64,000 bases of DNA, from positions 25,979,543 through 26,043,542 of the forward strand of contig OZ024828.1 of NCBI GenBank assembly GCA_964016985.1, in the 5' to 3' direction. A program made the position numbers and the translations under genes. Under the pieces are notes generated by a model that was given only the letters and a program-made list of their open reading frames with translations, did not search any database and was not told the origin of the DNA. Positions 11,740 through 26,700 of the stretch are shown piece after piece. The first letter of the stretch is position 1. Each line of letters starts with the position of its first letter. Origin of the DNA: Anodontia alba (taxonomy: Eukaryota; Mollusca; Bivalvia; Lucinida; Lucinidae).

Positions 11740-14700
11740 ATGCATGTGTGTGAGAGAGTGTGTGTTTCTTTTAAGAAGTCTATGATACTGTGTAAAATAA
11801 TATTTAGAATGCGAGCCGTACGTGTCGTGCATATATTTCTTTTCCAGGCAAGCGATGCACAGAATATTGGTATGCAGGTGGCACTAAAGAAATGTCAACA
11901 ACAGTTGTTTTCTGTCTCGGACTCTGTTCTCTGTAAGGACAGTAATAGACTTTCACTACCTCTGGAAGGGACTAGAATCACATACAAACCTCTGAAAGGT
12001 ATGTCCAGATTTTTTTCCCTAACTAGTTAAATAAAAAAAATCCCTTTTGCTCTTTTGATGGGCTAATTTTCAATACGTCTAGTTTGGTGTCCCCAGATTT
12101 TAGTCGGACTATTAAAACTGGTTTGTCCGTCTGTCCGGGCTAACGAATGGGCCATGTATTGGGTATTTTTTTAACATTATTCCCTTTTTTCCATATACTA
12201 CTAGTGGGTACTTCTAATATACTGTTGGGTATTTTTAACATAGAAATACCAATAAATGCCTGAATGTTAGAACGTCCGTTCGTCCACGATTCCGACCGTC
12301 CGAAAACACAATGAGATGGATAGCTCGTTGACACAACTCCTCTTACAGTTTTAATCGATATTTTTGAAACTTTGCAGGTGTTTATGTCATGGTCTGAAGA
12401 TGTGCATCTGGCCATGGTGTTATCCTCCAGTTATTGTTTTATGAACTTTTTCCACTTTTTCGTCTTAGCTTTGTCCTGGTCAGATTATTATTAGAATAGA
12501 TACCTTGCGGCACTATTCCTCCTCGGGTTTTCCATGGATTGTTTTGAAACTAAGCATACTTGTTCTACATGGTCTGTAGATGTGCATGTCATCTTGGGAT
12601 TATCCTCCCAATATTTTTTATCAATTTGTACTACCTTGTCGACAGGTTTTTCCAGGTTCAATTAATACTAGAATAGATACCTTGTGGGCACAACTCCTCC
12701 TAGAGTTTTCCACCGATCATTTTGAAACTATGCATATTTGTTCTACATAGTCTGAAGATATGCATGCGGTTTTGGGGCTATCCTCCCTTTATTTTTTTAT
12801 CAATGTTTTCCACTTTTTCGACTTAAGACTTAATTTTGTCCAGGTTCGACAAGTATTTGAATAGATATCTTGTGGGCGAAACACCTCCTAGACTTTCCCA
12901 CTGATCGATCTTTTGGAAACCATGCATACTTGTTCTATATGGTATGAAGATGTGCATGTGGTTTTGGGGTTATCCTGCCAATATCTGTTTTCAAGGTTTT
13001 GCACTTTTTCAACTTAGGCTTTTTTAGTTGTGACGCGATAACAAGGGTACCTTGTGAGCACAGCTTCTCTTAAAGTTTTATAACAATGTTTTTGAAATTT
13101 TGCAGGTGTTTTTTCATGGTCTGAAGATGCGCATACGCTTTTGGGGTTATCCTCTCATTATTTTGTATCAACTTATTCCACTTTTTGACGTTGTTTTACA
13201 GGGTTGACTAGTATTAAAATGATACCTTGTGGGCGCAACTCATCGTACTGTTTTCAACCCATCATTTTTAAACTATGCGTACGTATTATATATGGTCTGA
13301 AGGTGTGCGTATGGTTTTGGGGTTATCCTCCCAGTATTGGTATCAACTTTTTCCACTTTTCTTGACTTAGTTTTTACTTAGTTTTTTTTTCAGGTCCAAT
13401 TAGTATTGGAATAGATACCTTGTAGGCACAACTCCTCCTAGAATTTTCTACCGATCATTTTGAAACTTTACATATTGGTTCTACATGGTCTGAAGATGTG
13501 CGTGTGGTTTTGGCATTTCCTACGAGTATTATATGGATTTAAAACGTACAACCCTTTACTAACAAAGCCATGACTTCGGGGGACGCTTGCCCGCAATGGG
13601 CTTTTAATTTTGATATACTCATTATTGAAGAAATTCCAGTATAAAATGTAGACTGTGTGGATTCGATTCCGAGAACGTGTCGTCTGATCTGGGTCTACGC
13701 TCTTTGCCAAGGTACCTTGTCTGGGACGCTAGACATAAGTGGCTGAACCCATAACCGTTTCAAATTTTATAAATCAGAGATCTCTGATTCATACACTTCA
13801 AGTCTGTTTTCAGGTTCTGTTAATAAATGGATATAAATACAAAATACGTATTTGTAGTAGTTTTCACATTTATTTAACATCATTTTACTTTGAAGTGAAC
13901 ATTAACGCAGAACGCGGCAAGCGCGTAGGATCTACAATGTCTACAAAAATGGTTAAAAAGCTAACCAGACACCCTTTTAATTACTAGTAAACTATATTTC
14001 AAGCGATACGGAGAACGGTCCTGAAACCCGAATAAAGTAAATGTATTACACAGAACCTCTGGCGGGACACGCTGATAATATACATGGCCATACATCTTTC
14101 CATGATCAAGATTGTTATTCAGACTGATGTTTTATACGATGAGCTCAATGAATGTGTATGTGATATATAACTGCACTAAACAACTGGTAGTAGCGTTATT
14201 TACTACATTTTACCTCAGTAATACATCTTAAGCAAAACCTTTGGATTCAGATCTCAGGCTCCTAACGAAATGTCGAATCAGAATATTTATTTCTCCATGC
14301 ATAGAGATCTTTTAGATGCATTATCGGGTAGGTACAGTATCAGGTAGACAAATGGACTTTATCAGGTAGACAAATGAATTTTGGAACTAATACGCTAAGT
14401 TAATATGGCTGAATATTTATGATATTTTATGGTATCTATTTTGATTAACAAGGTGAAGAAAAATCATTAAGGATACTTGCGAGAGAACTGACACAGCTAA
14501 GAGAACTGAGGGACAAGGAGGTGAACGAACTAATCAACTTTAACAGCCAGTTGCAGGTATCAGCACCTCAGATGCAGTCATAATGCAAAACATTGCTGTA
14601 AATAGTTATAATTTTCTTATTTATCCAAGTGGCGGCCCAAGTTACCAATTTAATATTCGGTAGAATGAGGAAACGTATTGACGGGATTTGTTTGATAACT

Positions 14701-17700
14701 TATTTTGTTTTCTGTTGTCGTCATGTATAAAACTTTATCCGATGCCTTACGAGGGCTGTGTACCGTGAATGTAGCTTGTTCAGTATCTCTGTATTTTCTG
14801 AAGTATTTTCATTTAGTTTTCTGTACGATATCTTAGACCATGAAAGGCATGATGAGTGAAGCTCTTCAGTATGTCTACCGAATTTGAGAAACTACTCCAT
14901 GCTTGATTTTATGGCTCAGCTAATTCAGGTTTGCATCTGTTTGCCGATTGTCTAATTCTCAAAATAATACATATACTTGTTTAAAACTGTAATTATTGCA
15001 AAGAAAGTATTAGGAATGAAGATACCCAGGAACGGAACTGTCACGAATCACAGCCATTCCGAGGCACAGAAAGAAGATATGAGTAACATGTATTTTTGCC
15101 ACTTGCATTGCCCACATACAAACTAATTTGGAACGGTCAGGAGAAAAACTAGGGGTGCTTAACTTAGTTTTGCGTAATCGAAATCGGGTCTTCATTGCTG
15201 ACACAGCTCCAAATTACAAGTGTACTATCTGGCTGTGTTTGTGCACACTGCCTCATCAATGAAATACACATCATATAATATATCACAGATCCTTTGATGG
15301 AACAAAGTAGAAGGTTCACAACAAATGAAACACACAAGTAGGGTCATGAAATCTACCTGAACCGTACAAGAAACACAATAAAGACTAATTTCAGTCTATG
15401 TGTTATTAGAATTAGTATGATTAGCGTCTGTTATTTATCATCTATCACGCAATGGTTTTAGTCAGATAGTAACAGCACCTACAGATAATCAAATATTGAA
15501 AATGCACATAATATATCTGCTCATGTAAATTCACCATTACATTAATCAATGACACTCGGGAGGAAATGTTATCATATTCAGGGGATGCAGATCTTTGCAA
15601 ATGGTTTTACCTCCCTTGTGAATAGGGTATAGTCTTATAGGAAAGAATGTACTCCACTTGGGAACACATTCAGTCCTATTAGAGTAGATGCCTTTTAAGA
15701 ATGGTCCTGGTATGCAGAAAAGCGAACAGAAAGACACAGACATTGTGTCCCTTGCAAAGTGGAGGAAAATCCACCAAATTCATGCAGTCCGTTTAGTTCT
15801 TACTGTATGTAACTCTAGTATGACGTCACGGATCTGTCACGAGAGATATGTCGTTTGGAGGACGAGAACCGACAACTGAAAGGACAGCTAGAATCTATCG
15901 TGAACACCTACCACTGTTGCCGACAACTGTTTGCTGTGTGTGTGGAGAGTTTTAGAGAAGTAGAGGCTAATAACGGGGGTATTCTGTCGCCTAATTCCGC
16001 TATATCACCAACTTCAAAGGACAGTTCTTTCTCCTTCAAAGACATTACCTCAGCGTAAGTACTCTTTCTCATTCAAAGACATTACCTCAGCGTAAGTAAA
16101 TATGTTCTATAAAAGCGATCTTTTGAAAGCAAGAAAATATAAATAAAATTTTTGACGGGTCTGTTTACGAACATATTGCAAACGACACCACATACCTAGC
16201 TCAATAGCTGGTAGCGAGATGTGCGTTTTCGTCATTTTCGGTGATTAAGAGACTCCAGCAAAGACAATTTTGTACTATTTTTGTTTTGTTCTAGATTTCC
16301 AAAGCAGTTAATTTCCGGATTAGTTTTTATTTCTTAATTCTTGATATAGGACTCCCTACCATTACATTTAAACTAATCAATTTGGTAATATCCTTCCATT
16401 TATATACTGAGGCCTGTATACGTCAATTTCTGTTTACTTTCACATCATACCTGTAGTACATGTACAGTGCTAAATAAAATTAAAACAGACATTTGATAGG
16501 ACATTTATTTTTAGTATTGAACGGTACTGGTCACGAACACTTTGAGAAGTTTTTATCATGAACCAATACTCTAAATAAAGTTGTTAGAATGCGAGCTCGT
16601 GTATGGAAAACAATATTCTGTTGTCAGCTGCATACGTTTTAGAAAATATGTGTTTTCTAAGTATAAGTGGTTTATGCTGGAATGGTCGGTGTTTATAATG
16701 TGACTGTTTACAACATGTAATTGTATGTGCTTGTCTACAACATGTAACTAGTTGTAGCGAAGTTTACTACAAGATAATTACAAGCAAAATAATTATTTTT
16801 ATTATTTACAGATACAGCGACATTCCCACAACAAACAACGATGCAGAAAAAGGTAACAAAATAGTAACATAGAGCAAACAAAAACATACAACGCGAAAAC
16901 GTGTCTTCAGTCATGTGCGGACAGCGAAGTCCCAGATCAGCCTGCGCATCCGCGCAGTCTGACCAGGGCCTTCGCTGGCCGCTAACAGAATAATTGGATA
17001 CTGTACAAGGTATGAATGAAGAGCAAATGCCCGGATAAGATTTTGCGAATTAGCGGGATGAATCTGAATCTGTGCATATTGCGCATGCTGGAAGACACAT
17101 TTTTGCTTGTCACGGCCAAAATCTAGTTAAATTTACTATATTTGCCTTGGAAAAAAGAACTGTTCACACGTTTAATAGTCGATGCATCCGGTATTCAAAA
17201 ATAGGTCTATTCACAAAATATTATTGCATCAAATATTCATTTCTCATTGAATTCGTTCGAGTAAAGGGCGCTTGTATTGCGTGCAAGTAACATACAAGAG
17301 CTTAACTAAAGAAGAAATACCAAATGGTCATATTATAGTTTCAGTTTCAAACAATTTTGAATGTTAATATTTTGTGTTCGTTTTCCGTGTTGTTGCTGTT
17401 ATTGCCGTCCTGATTATTGTTGTTATGTATAAGTATACATTATTGCGACAAGAAGAGGGAGTTCAGGTGAAACAGAATACTGAAAGCTGACATATAAAGG
17501 GAGCCAAAGAAAATATATTTAACGAATGAGATGAAGAAGGGAAAGGGAAGTTGGTCAGGAAAGCTAAAATAAGAATATTAAAAAATAACAGCAGCCTGAA
17601 GACGCGTACCGCCTGGTAAATGACATACAGTAGAAAAACCAAAACAAATCTATCTAAGACAAGGCAGGAATTTTAACATACATTCAGCGGGAACGGATAA

Positions 17701-20700
17701 CATAAATTGAAGCAGGCCTAACTAAAATGCGATTGACGTCCTGACAATACTTTACACCAAGATGTTAAAAAGGGATACAATCAAAAACTCTAATGAATTC
17801 TCATATTTGTGATAGGAACCATTGGAAAGTAAGCGTAATTTTGCGCCATAATTACAGAATCTTTCCTTTCCATATTGCAACCAAGCACTTTGATGTTTAA
17901 AGGTCTCCTATAAAAACTCCAGCCCTATGCGGAAAGATGTTTCCTGATTGTGTTTCAGATCAGGAAGTTGCATCGCAGAGCAAACGTTCTTCACAGACTC
18001 CTATGCAAGAAACGTTTTTAACGCCCGCAATATCTCTATAATGACATTCTGCATTTCAACAATATCTTCAACAGGGTATGACATGAATGCCTATTGGCCT
18101 TTGTGATATATGCAAACGTTTTTCGCGTCTGTGAATAACTGTATAAAAACAAATACTAGTCTAGTCCATATCAGTTGCAATGCAGGTAATTGGTTACATG
18201 TAGGACCAAGAGTTGAAATCAAACCATGCTACCATCTCCCCCAAAACACCATAAATCCAGGGATAACTAGCAAAGACGACACTCGCGGAACATATCCCTC
18301 CCAAGGCACCGAATAAAGTTAGAATGAACGAAACGATATCACTGAACAAAACTGTTTCAATTATCTTTAAAACAAATTATGTAGGTCCTAGTCCTAAAGA
18401 ATCTATGAAGGAAATAATTATTTGTTAGAGGTATATTAACTGAACATGGAGGAATTGGCAGTATTTTAGGCCGACATATACAGATAACATTCGATTTTTA
18501 GACAAGTTTTGTATGTTGCTAGAAAGAAGTGTGTTAAACTTATTTTTCATAACGAGCAACTAGAGGAAGCAGTGTTGACGTTCTGAGGCTAGACAAAATC
18601 ATTGCATTTAGTTTCAAAAGCCTAAATATAATGACGCAACCAGTCTACGATTCTGCACAGTTATGCTCTGATCACGTTAGCATATGCAAGGCTGAAGCGA
18701 CTACGATAAGACAGCCTCCCTAAATATCTTTAGCGCTCGCCTAATGTGATCAACAAAGTTAAGCGACGGAAATAATATGAACTGATTAGCTGGTCTTCAC
18801 TGTATAATAAACCTTTCTAATCTGCCCTGACATGTATTTGGGCTTAAAATATAATTCTAAGCTTTACAAATGAAACAATGAAACATATAATTACAGTGAG
18901 TAATCTGTATCTTTTCAGATGTTGTTTGCATGCATTTCCTTTATTTCAACCTTTATTTAAACCTCGTACATTTCCCACCTGGCCCTACACTGCTATAGTC
19001 GTATAAGTCATCAACTGTAACTGTTTTATTTAAGGATTTCATATTTCATAAAATTTGCACTATTGTGTGGCTCATTTCTACTAACGCCATACGTTACCGG
19101 AAGGAGAGGTCAAGCGAGTGAGGGACGTGTCTCTCCGCGTGTGTGCCGGATTCATACAAACCTTTATATATGGTGTTCTTATGATCTGAGCGCTGATTGA
19201 GAAAATCTAAATTTTCTTGAGCGAATATTCATTCCCTTTTTTAGAAGACTACAGTCGACTCTCGTTATCTCGAAGTCCAAGGGACTCTTTGAAATACTTC
19301 GAGATATTCGTTCTTAGACATATCAGTTTGCAGTATTGAGGAGAAATTAACTCGAACAACCACATTTCACAAATATATATGTAATTTGACACCTGAAGTT
19401 AGAAATATATTGAAAATATTGTGGAAGAGGAGAAATTGCTCCTCTTTTCCACAATATGTTTTGTTATCTGTTGTTAGATTTCCATGCTAAAACAGGGACC
19501 AGATTCTCACTTCGAGATAAGCGGTTATTCGAGATAAGCGAAGTCGGGATAACAAGAGTCGACTGTTTTTTTCATATGGGACTGATCTGCTGGAAAGCAA
19601 ACTGGAAGTCACCTTTGTAAAACATGGCTTAATCTTATAAACTTATCCAATCTTCTAAATATGTCGTCGTCTTATATTTAACGCTCAGCATTTTGGGTAC
19701 AAATTTCAGCAGACGACATCTTGAAAGTGTTCTCTTAGTTTTCCAGAAAATAGGCTTTAATATTTCATGCAAATTGTGTCCTAATTGGCCCGAAATGCCT
19801 AAGCTATTTTCTGGAAAATAAAAGAAATCTATCATAAGTTTGTCATCTGGCGAATTCGCCCATAGAGTCGTAAATGTTCTATGTACTGTGCCCAAAACTG
19901 CTAATGTTTTCCTGCTGTATAGATGTTTTAACATAACTCACTCCGTTTAATTCTCAAGTTTTCTAGAAAACTACTCTTTCCCATTGACAGGTACGTTTCT
20001 TGTGAACAATAGTATTTTAATGTGTGTACTTTTCTTTTCATATCATACATAAATAACATAAAGAAGTTTTGTTGTCTATTTAAATCATACCGAAGCTATT
20101 TCTTCTGTTTGTAAAATGCTTCTTCTAATATACCACTTCAGTAATTCAGGCATTTAAATGTCTATAGATATGATCACTTATTGTTATCATATAGTTTGAT
20201 CTGCACAGACATATAATTTTATAGGGGTCAAACAGAGAGCTATATTTTATTAAGACGTATCAAAAATAAAGATATGCCGAGAAAGATAATAACAAAAAAT
20301 ATTTCAACCTGTTTCAGAATACGATAATCAAATGAACAATTCAGCAGACGAACTCTTGCCGCCGGAAGCTGTATTGATAAAGAGGCTTGAGCACGAGATT
20401 AATGAACAGCGGGAACTCCATAATGCCAAGATACAGGTAAAGCCTTCACAGACATAAGTTATCGGTTTAAATGTGTAAAATGGTTGCTTTGATACTCCGG
20501 CAATATTGCCATGAAATTTATAATACGGGCATATATAGAACAGAACGCCGCCGCGGAATTTCAATGACAGGCGGAATATTCTGCATTTCAAAGAATTTTT
20601 TCTTTCTTTGAGAAGTCGTAATCATTATTATTGCTAACTTCGAAATCCGTATTGCTTAGTTTCTGTTAGAAAAAAATTTCCATTATTTTTCCTAAATTGT

Positions 20701-23700
20701 TTATAAATTTTCGCGTGTAAAGGAGGGTTTCCCTCGTACTTCGATAAAATACATGTGTATTGATATTTAATTTTCCGTTTCTTTTGGATTATGCGAGAAC
20801 CGATTTCATCACGCTGCTATAGCGGGGTAACAGATTTTGCATTTTATTCATAATTTCTCTAGTATAGACATTCTAGGCAAGTCGGGTACTTTCTGCTTTC
20901 AATTGTTCTACAGTTCCCAAATTATTGCTACTTTGGAATATTTTTAATTCACAAATTAATCGCTAGATATTTGCCAGACAGAAGTCCGTCTGAAAAGTTT
21001 AAACCCGAAAGAGTATAGAACTTATCAGAATGTCTCGAAAGAAGCCATTGTCTTGTTCAAATAGCAGAAAGCAAGGGGACCACAGAAACAATGGTACCTT
21101 GACTCCATACAGCTTTCTAGTTTATTTTCAAACAACCGTTTAAGACATGGCAGTGTGCCTATATTTACTGAAGAATTGCCTGAATTAGGCCGTTTAACTG
21201 GTGAAGACATCAACACATAACAACAAAATAAAAGAAGAAAAAACTTTTGTTACTCTTTATTATGAAGTTACATTTGCTGAACCTAAATTAACTTTTATGA
21301 TAAGACACATCCATTTTTGCAAACTGGGGTGTAATGAAACATGGACTACAGAATGACAAAAACGGTAGATCCTGATGAGACTTTCGTTACCAGTAATAGT
21401 TGATCACGACAATTTCTAACCGACAAGTATTACAATAATTATAATTTAGCTTGCGATAAATTATTTTCGAAAATTTATTTCGGTGTTCAGACTACACAGA
21501 CATCCGCGCAGTCTGGTCAGAATCTTCGCTAATCGCATGGCCTTCTACAGCCTCAGGGCTATCCAAGACTGGTGAACAAGAAACCATACCATACTGGTGG
21601 ATGTACAGGCTGATCTGAGTCTTTGCTGGTCACACAGGTCTTCTTTTAAGTTTTGCCGTGCGCTGGTTCAAATATAAATGAGGTTACCGAGGATAGCCCA
21701 CAATCAAGCACTGCAGCCGAGGCACCAAAACAAGAAGAATTGAGAAACGAACAATGAAATGGCACAGCTATATATTTCACATAATCGCTATTGAAACTGC
21801 AGGAACTGAATAAGCAGAACCGCATTGGAACTCCTTACTTTACATTACGAAAACATACCTGTATAATTTTGACCCCCTTAACACCACTTTTATATAGTAA
21901 AACTGGGGTTTACAGGGGTATACATTATTTTTCTTATTTCTGCTCAAAAACATAGATTGTGACACCTTGTTAGAACCGCCTCGTCGAGTACCCACAATCT
22001 ATGTTTACAACAAAAATATGAAAAATATCAGAATTTTTTATCTGAAATTTTTCATTTATTTTGGTGATAAATTTTCAGTATATTTGACTAGGCATGTTTT
22101 CGTAATGGTGACCAAAAACAAAAATGAAGCTACCAAGGAAATGGCACTATTGTTATGAGGCATAGCCATTATGAGGCACCGAAAGGAGAAGAAATGATAA
22201 ACTCACATAACCGACATATAGGAAGACCTCAATGACTCGAACACCGATGGCTCGTCGTTTACCATAGCTAATTCGAACTGTTTTTATGCCCCCAGGAAAT
22301 ACTCTTGATAGCCCAAGAAAGCAAACATTTATGGATATTTTACGGAAATTTTCTTATTGTTTCATGAAATATATGTTGAGTGTACTCGAGGCGATTCAAA
22401 TGAGTACACTCAACACACTATTATTATATAGAAGATCGAAAAGATCCCTAAATTACATCCATTTGCCTCCTGACCTGGTGTTATCATTTACCCTCAGTGG
22501 CTCGAATTACCCATGTTTCGAACAAATTTATATTGTTTCAAAGATGTTCGAGTTATTGAGGCTTGACTTTACAAACAAAAACGAACTGCAACAAAAGAAC
22601 CTCCATGGACCGGTGAGCAAAACATCCATTTCGCCCTTCATTCCGATGCAGCTCACAATTACAAATATGTGTTCGGTCCATGTAGGTTCATTTACCTCCA
22701 TAGAGGAATATCACAGTAAAAGACTAAATTAACGGATGGACCGTAAACAAAAAAACATCAGCTCTAGGTAAATATGGTAGCATTTGATTCTAGTGTGAAA
22801 AAACAAACATTACCTATGGTTAAATGTACCCGTTGTATTGGGAGAGGGGTTTTCTTCTATTAGATAACGATGTGAAGAAAACTCAATCTTAATATCCCTA
22901 CAGCCTGGTCAACATATAGTTTTCGCCTGTAAAATGTAGATTTGATAAATAATTTTAGAAACGGCACATTATGTCGTACACGATCACAGAAAGCCTAGAT
23001 CAGCATGCGCATCCGCTTAGAGTAATCAGGACCTTCTCTGCTCGTTAATATATTATTCCATTACCATTGATTCAGTAAGTGGGTAGTGAATGCCCTTCCT
23101 AAATTGAGCCTATAACGAGCTGCAAATATCTTGAATTGACTTATCCTCTGTTTGTTTCTTGATACCTGAAGTATTTTGACATTACCTGACTTTTCCTTAT
23201 CTGAAAATACTATAATAATTCCAAAATGAAATTCTGCTACCGCCCATTGTTTGTTATAAAATGCTGCAAAAGACAGGATAATGAAAATATAAGTGAAGAT
23301 ACCCAGTGCTACATTCACGAAGTAGAACCTTCCCGAGGCACTAAGAGTAGGAGAGATGAAAAAGTAAATATGTGAACAATAACCGAGAACGCACACAAAG
23401 ACTAATAAAAGAAACCTTAGGTTTCCTCATCTCTTCTTCTTTTTGTGCCTCGGGAGGGCTGTGATTGTGGCATTTCCTGTGTATCTTTACCCATAATTTT
23501 ATAAATTATTGCGACAGAAAATATTATATTTATAGGTAATTTGATAATTAGGTTATGTATTAAAGAATCAATTAGACAGTGATTGTATTCTCAAGGACTT
23601 CAAGTCTCTGGTCTTGATATCATGCGGTAGACTGCATGTCTAGTGTCAACCGTAAACCTTTAACCAGTGGGTTAGGTCTTGACGATATGTCTTTGGCTTG

Positions 23701-26700
23701 GCCCGCCGTGGTTCAACTATTGGTTTTCATTTACTGTTGTTGTTTTGTGGTTCATTCTACGAGGCGATTTCTTTTAAGTCTTGCCTTGTGTTATCTTGTA
23801 TTTTTCAGTCTTTTTAGCATTGCAATTACCTCGCTTGGGGAAGAGAAAGCTAATCTTAGTGTTTTTCCTACGTTTGTTCGATTTGCGCTCGTTTAGTTTT
23901 GTCTGTTTCCTCTTCCTCTTGGTGTCAGGGAAGGGCTACGGCTTGTGATTGTGGCACTCCCTAGACTTTTCTCTTAACTTTTTTCTCCAAAGGCTTTGTG
24001 GTATATTTGTGTTTTTTATGATAGAGTAGTTCGTTTACAATGAGTACGCGGATTCTTCAAAACCTCATTGGAACATAAAATATTATCGTAAAACTTCGAG
24101 TATCAGAACATCTATTTTACAGAGAGTGTAATTTTCAAAACAACTATCAAGGAAAATCGGTTTAAACCAAATCGAAGCTCCTGTGACTTTTATTTAGACC
24201 TGAAGTACTTCAGGTTTAAACCAAAATGTTCCTCCAATAACATAATAATATTGACCGCCTCTAGAAAAACGTGCCTTCGAACATGCGCAAAATGAGCAAT
24301 TGAAGAATATATATTATTTGCTTACTAATATCATTTTCATTGGACAATCCAAGCATAACTTGCGCTAAATTGTTTTATTGTGTATATATATTGGGTTTTG
24401 AGTTTAGTATGTACCACATTCGTAATAGTTATTTCAATACACATGTATACAGATTTTTCCGTCGCATTGCATACAGAACAGTCATTATAGGGAGAGGAAC
24501 TAAACAAATAGACTGCTTTCGTTCTTATTATGTTTAAAATAAAATAAGTAGAATCAGATCACCATTTGAATGTGGAAAGCTTCACCCGGGCCTTTTCTCT
24601 CCATTCACACATTCTGCAGTATTTAATGATTCTGTTAGCAGACAGTGAAGGCATAGATAAGAATGCGCGGATGCGCACGCTAATCTGGGCCTTCGCAGTC
24701 CGCATGTGCTCGAAGACATGTTTTCGCATGGCGCATCCCAGTTATGATGTTCGTCATACTTACCCTCTGATTGTCACTTGTTTAGGATATATCACGCCTT
24801 GACAATGAGCTGTCGGTGTGCCGGCGACACCTGCAGACGGCCAACTTCCAGGTGGAAGCTCTCGAGACGGAATGCAGTCGTCTTTTGTCAATGGAAGACC
24901 AGCTTGTGTCTGTATTTCGTCTGTTGCAGAAAGGGCGTAATCAGGTATGATATTGCTCGTTACATTGACAGAGAACACAATCTGTGTGAATAAATGCATG
25001 CCTTTGTCAAAATATATTGAAGAACTACCTCTCATATCATCTAGAAACTGCACACAATTAGTTCAGTCTCCATCACTTTTACAAGGGATACCACTTTTGT
25101 GACTTCCTTTTTCCTTTTCTTTCCTTTTATGGTCGAAAGCCTTTTTTCCGAAAGGCCGAAGCCCTTTCGGAAAAACAAATGTCGACTATGAAAAGGGAGA
25201 ATGTAGGAAACAAATTATTTCCTTTTAAAGATACAGTTTGAGTTTAAATATTATTTTTAAGCATTATTATTTTTTATAGAATTGTGCTCCGCATTAGAAT
25301 GTGAAATATGTACAAGAACTATAAATTTCGATCTTTAATAATAAACCTGTTATTTGGAAAAAAAAAACAAACTTTTAAACGATAGTTGCTATTTTTCCCT
25401 TACCAACACTGCCATTAAATTGCAATGGCTATGAAATTATCCACGGTGATAAGTATTTCTGGTTTCCTTTGTTAGTAGCTCTTCATCCACAATTACCACA
25501 GAATGGCCATAACGTTTATGGCCTTGATGCTGCTGGAATAGCTTTATGGGTTTGGACCAAGGTGGAAGTTGACAATTTTTACTAAATCTGTTCATAAAAG
25601 AAGCATTTCTGATTTGCTGTCCAGTATTCTCGGAACAGGGAGGGGCGATTTTGAAAAGCTGGCCTTACTTAAGTCACGATTTCTATCTGTAGTCATGATA
25701 AAATGAAGATTAATTGGTCTCAAACAATTGTCGCTTTCTGCAAACTGGAGGTCAAATATCCGAGAAAACTTAAATGGATCCAATTATTTTATTTCTGGGC
25801 AAAACTAAATGATTTTTTTTTCAAACTTTTGTGATACAGTTTTGTTTATTAACACCTCTTCAGTTTTATCCAAAAACTTGGGGGTCTGTGGCAATCTTTG
25901 CTTTGATCTTGAATCAGGAATATTGTTGATAGACCTGTAAGAGTATATTTTTCTTACCACCTTTAACTTACAAGATTCAGATAAAAACAATGGCATTTAA
26001 ATGTTTAATCTAAGCTTCAAAATAATATATAACGTGATTATATTATTGTTTGGAAAACGCCTAAAGAAAAGGGTATTAACATGGTTGTTGTCATTTGGTT
26101 GAACTATATACTTAATGTAGGGGTACTCTACTCTACCTTATCTGTGAAACATCACAGTGAAACACATACAATCAAAAGCGCAGTGATGAAACAACACAAA
26201 GGGCTCAATGGCGATCTGAAGCCAGAACAAAAGATATAATTCAGGGATGTAGGTGTTAATACTAATATAATAAACAGTTAATATTTCGTAGCATGTAAAC
26301 AGTGGTTCAATGTTTTAAGTCGTAAAAGGCGGATATTGCACAGTGTTGGTCAATAACTTTCGCTGCTGAATACAAACATGATTTTAATCTGGAGTAAGAG
26401 TTGGTGTTGATATTGCACTCTTTTTTTTATAATTAAACTCACTGAAATCCACTGTTGTTGCGATAAGCCTAAAGAACAGAAATGCATTTCAACCACATCT
26501 TGAGTGTTTGTCTCCAGATAAACTTTATGATGTATACCCATAAGTCAGATTATGAATTCCTCGGAAAAGATACAGTTTGTGTTATAGTAAATTGACTATA
26601 AAATAGACGAAGACTGCGGTCAGTCTAATGAACAAAAACAACCTTATAGGTTAAACAGAAAACAAGAATTTATTTTAGCCAAATTTATATTAGTCTTATG

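Noticed and set aside
11434..11832. Frame with a His-Thr run
   Set aside because: It is the translation of the GT/CA microsatellite and flanking AT-rich DNA.
16055..16092. Second donor giving a longer productive EFCC1-like isoform
   Set aside because: The added 37 nt shift the frame, and TAA occurs in frame directly after the first donor, so no longer protein is possible.
22286..22732. Frame of 148 residues
   Set aside because: Most of it lies in MITE-C copy 3, including the hairpin.
23061..23396. Hydrophobic minus-strand frame of 111 residues
   Set aside because: Its right part overlaps a dispersed repeat (CCCGAGGCACTAAGAGTAGG type), and it has no splice or promoter support.
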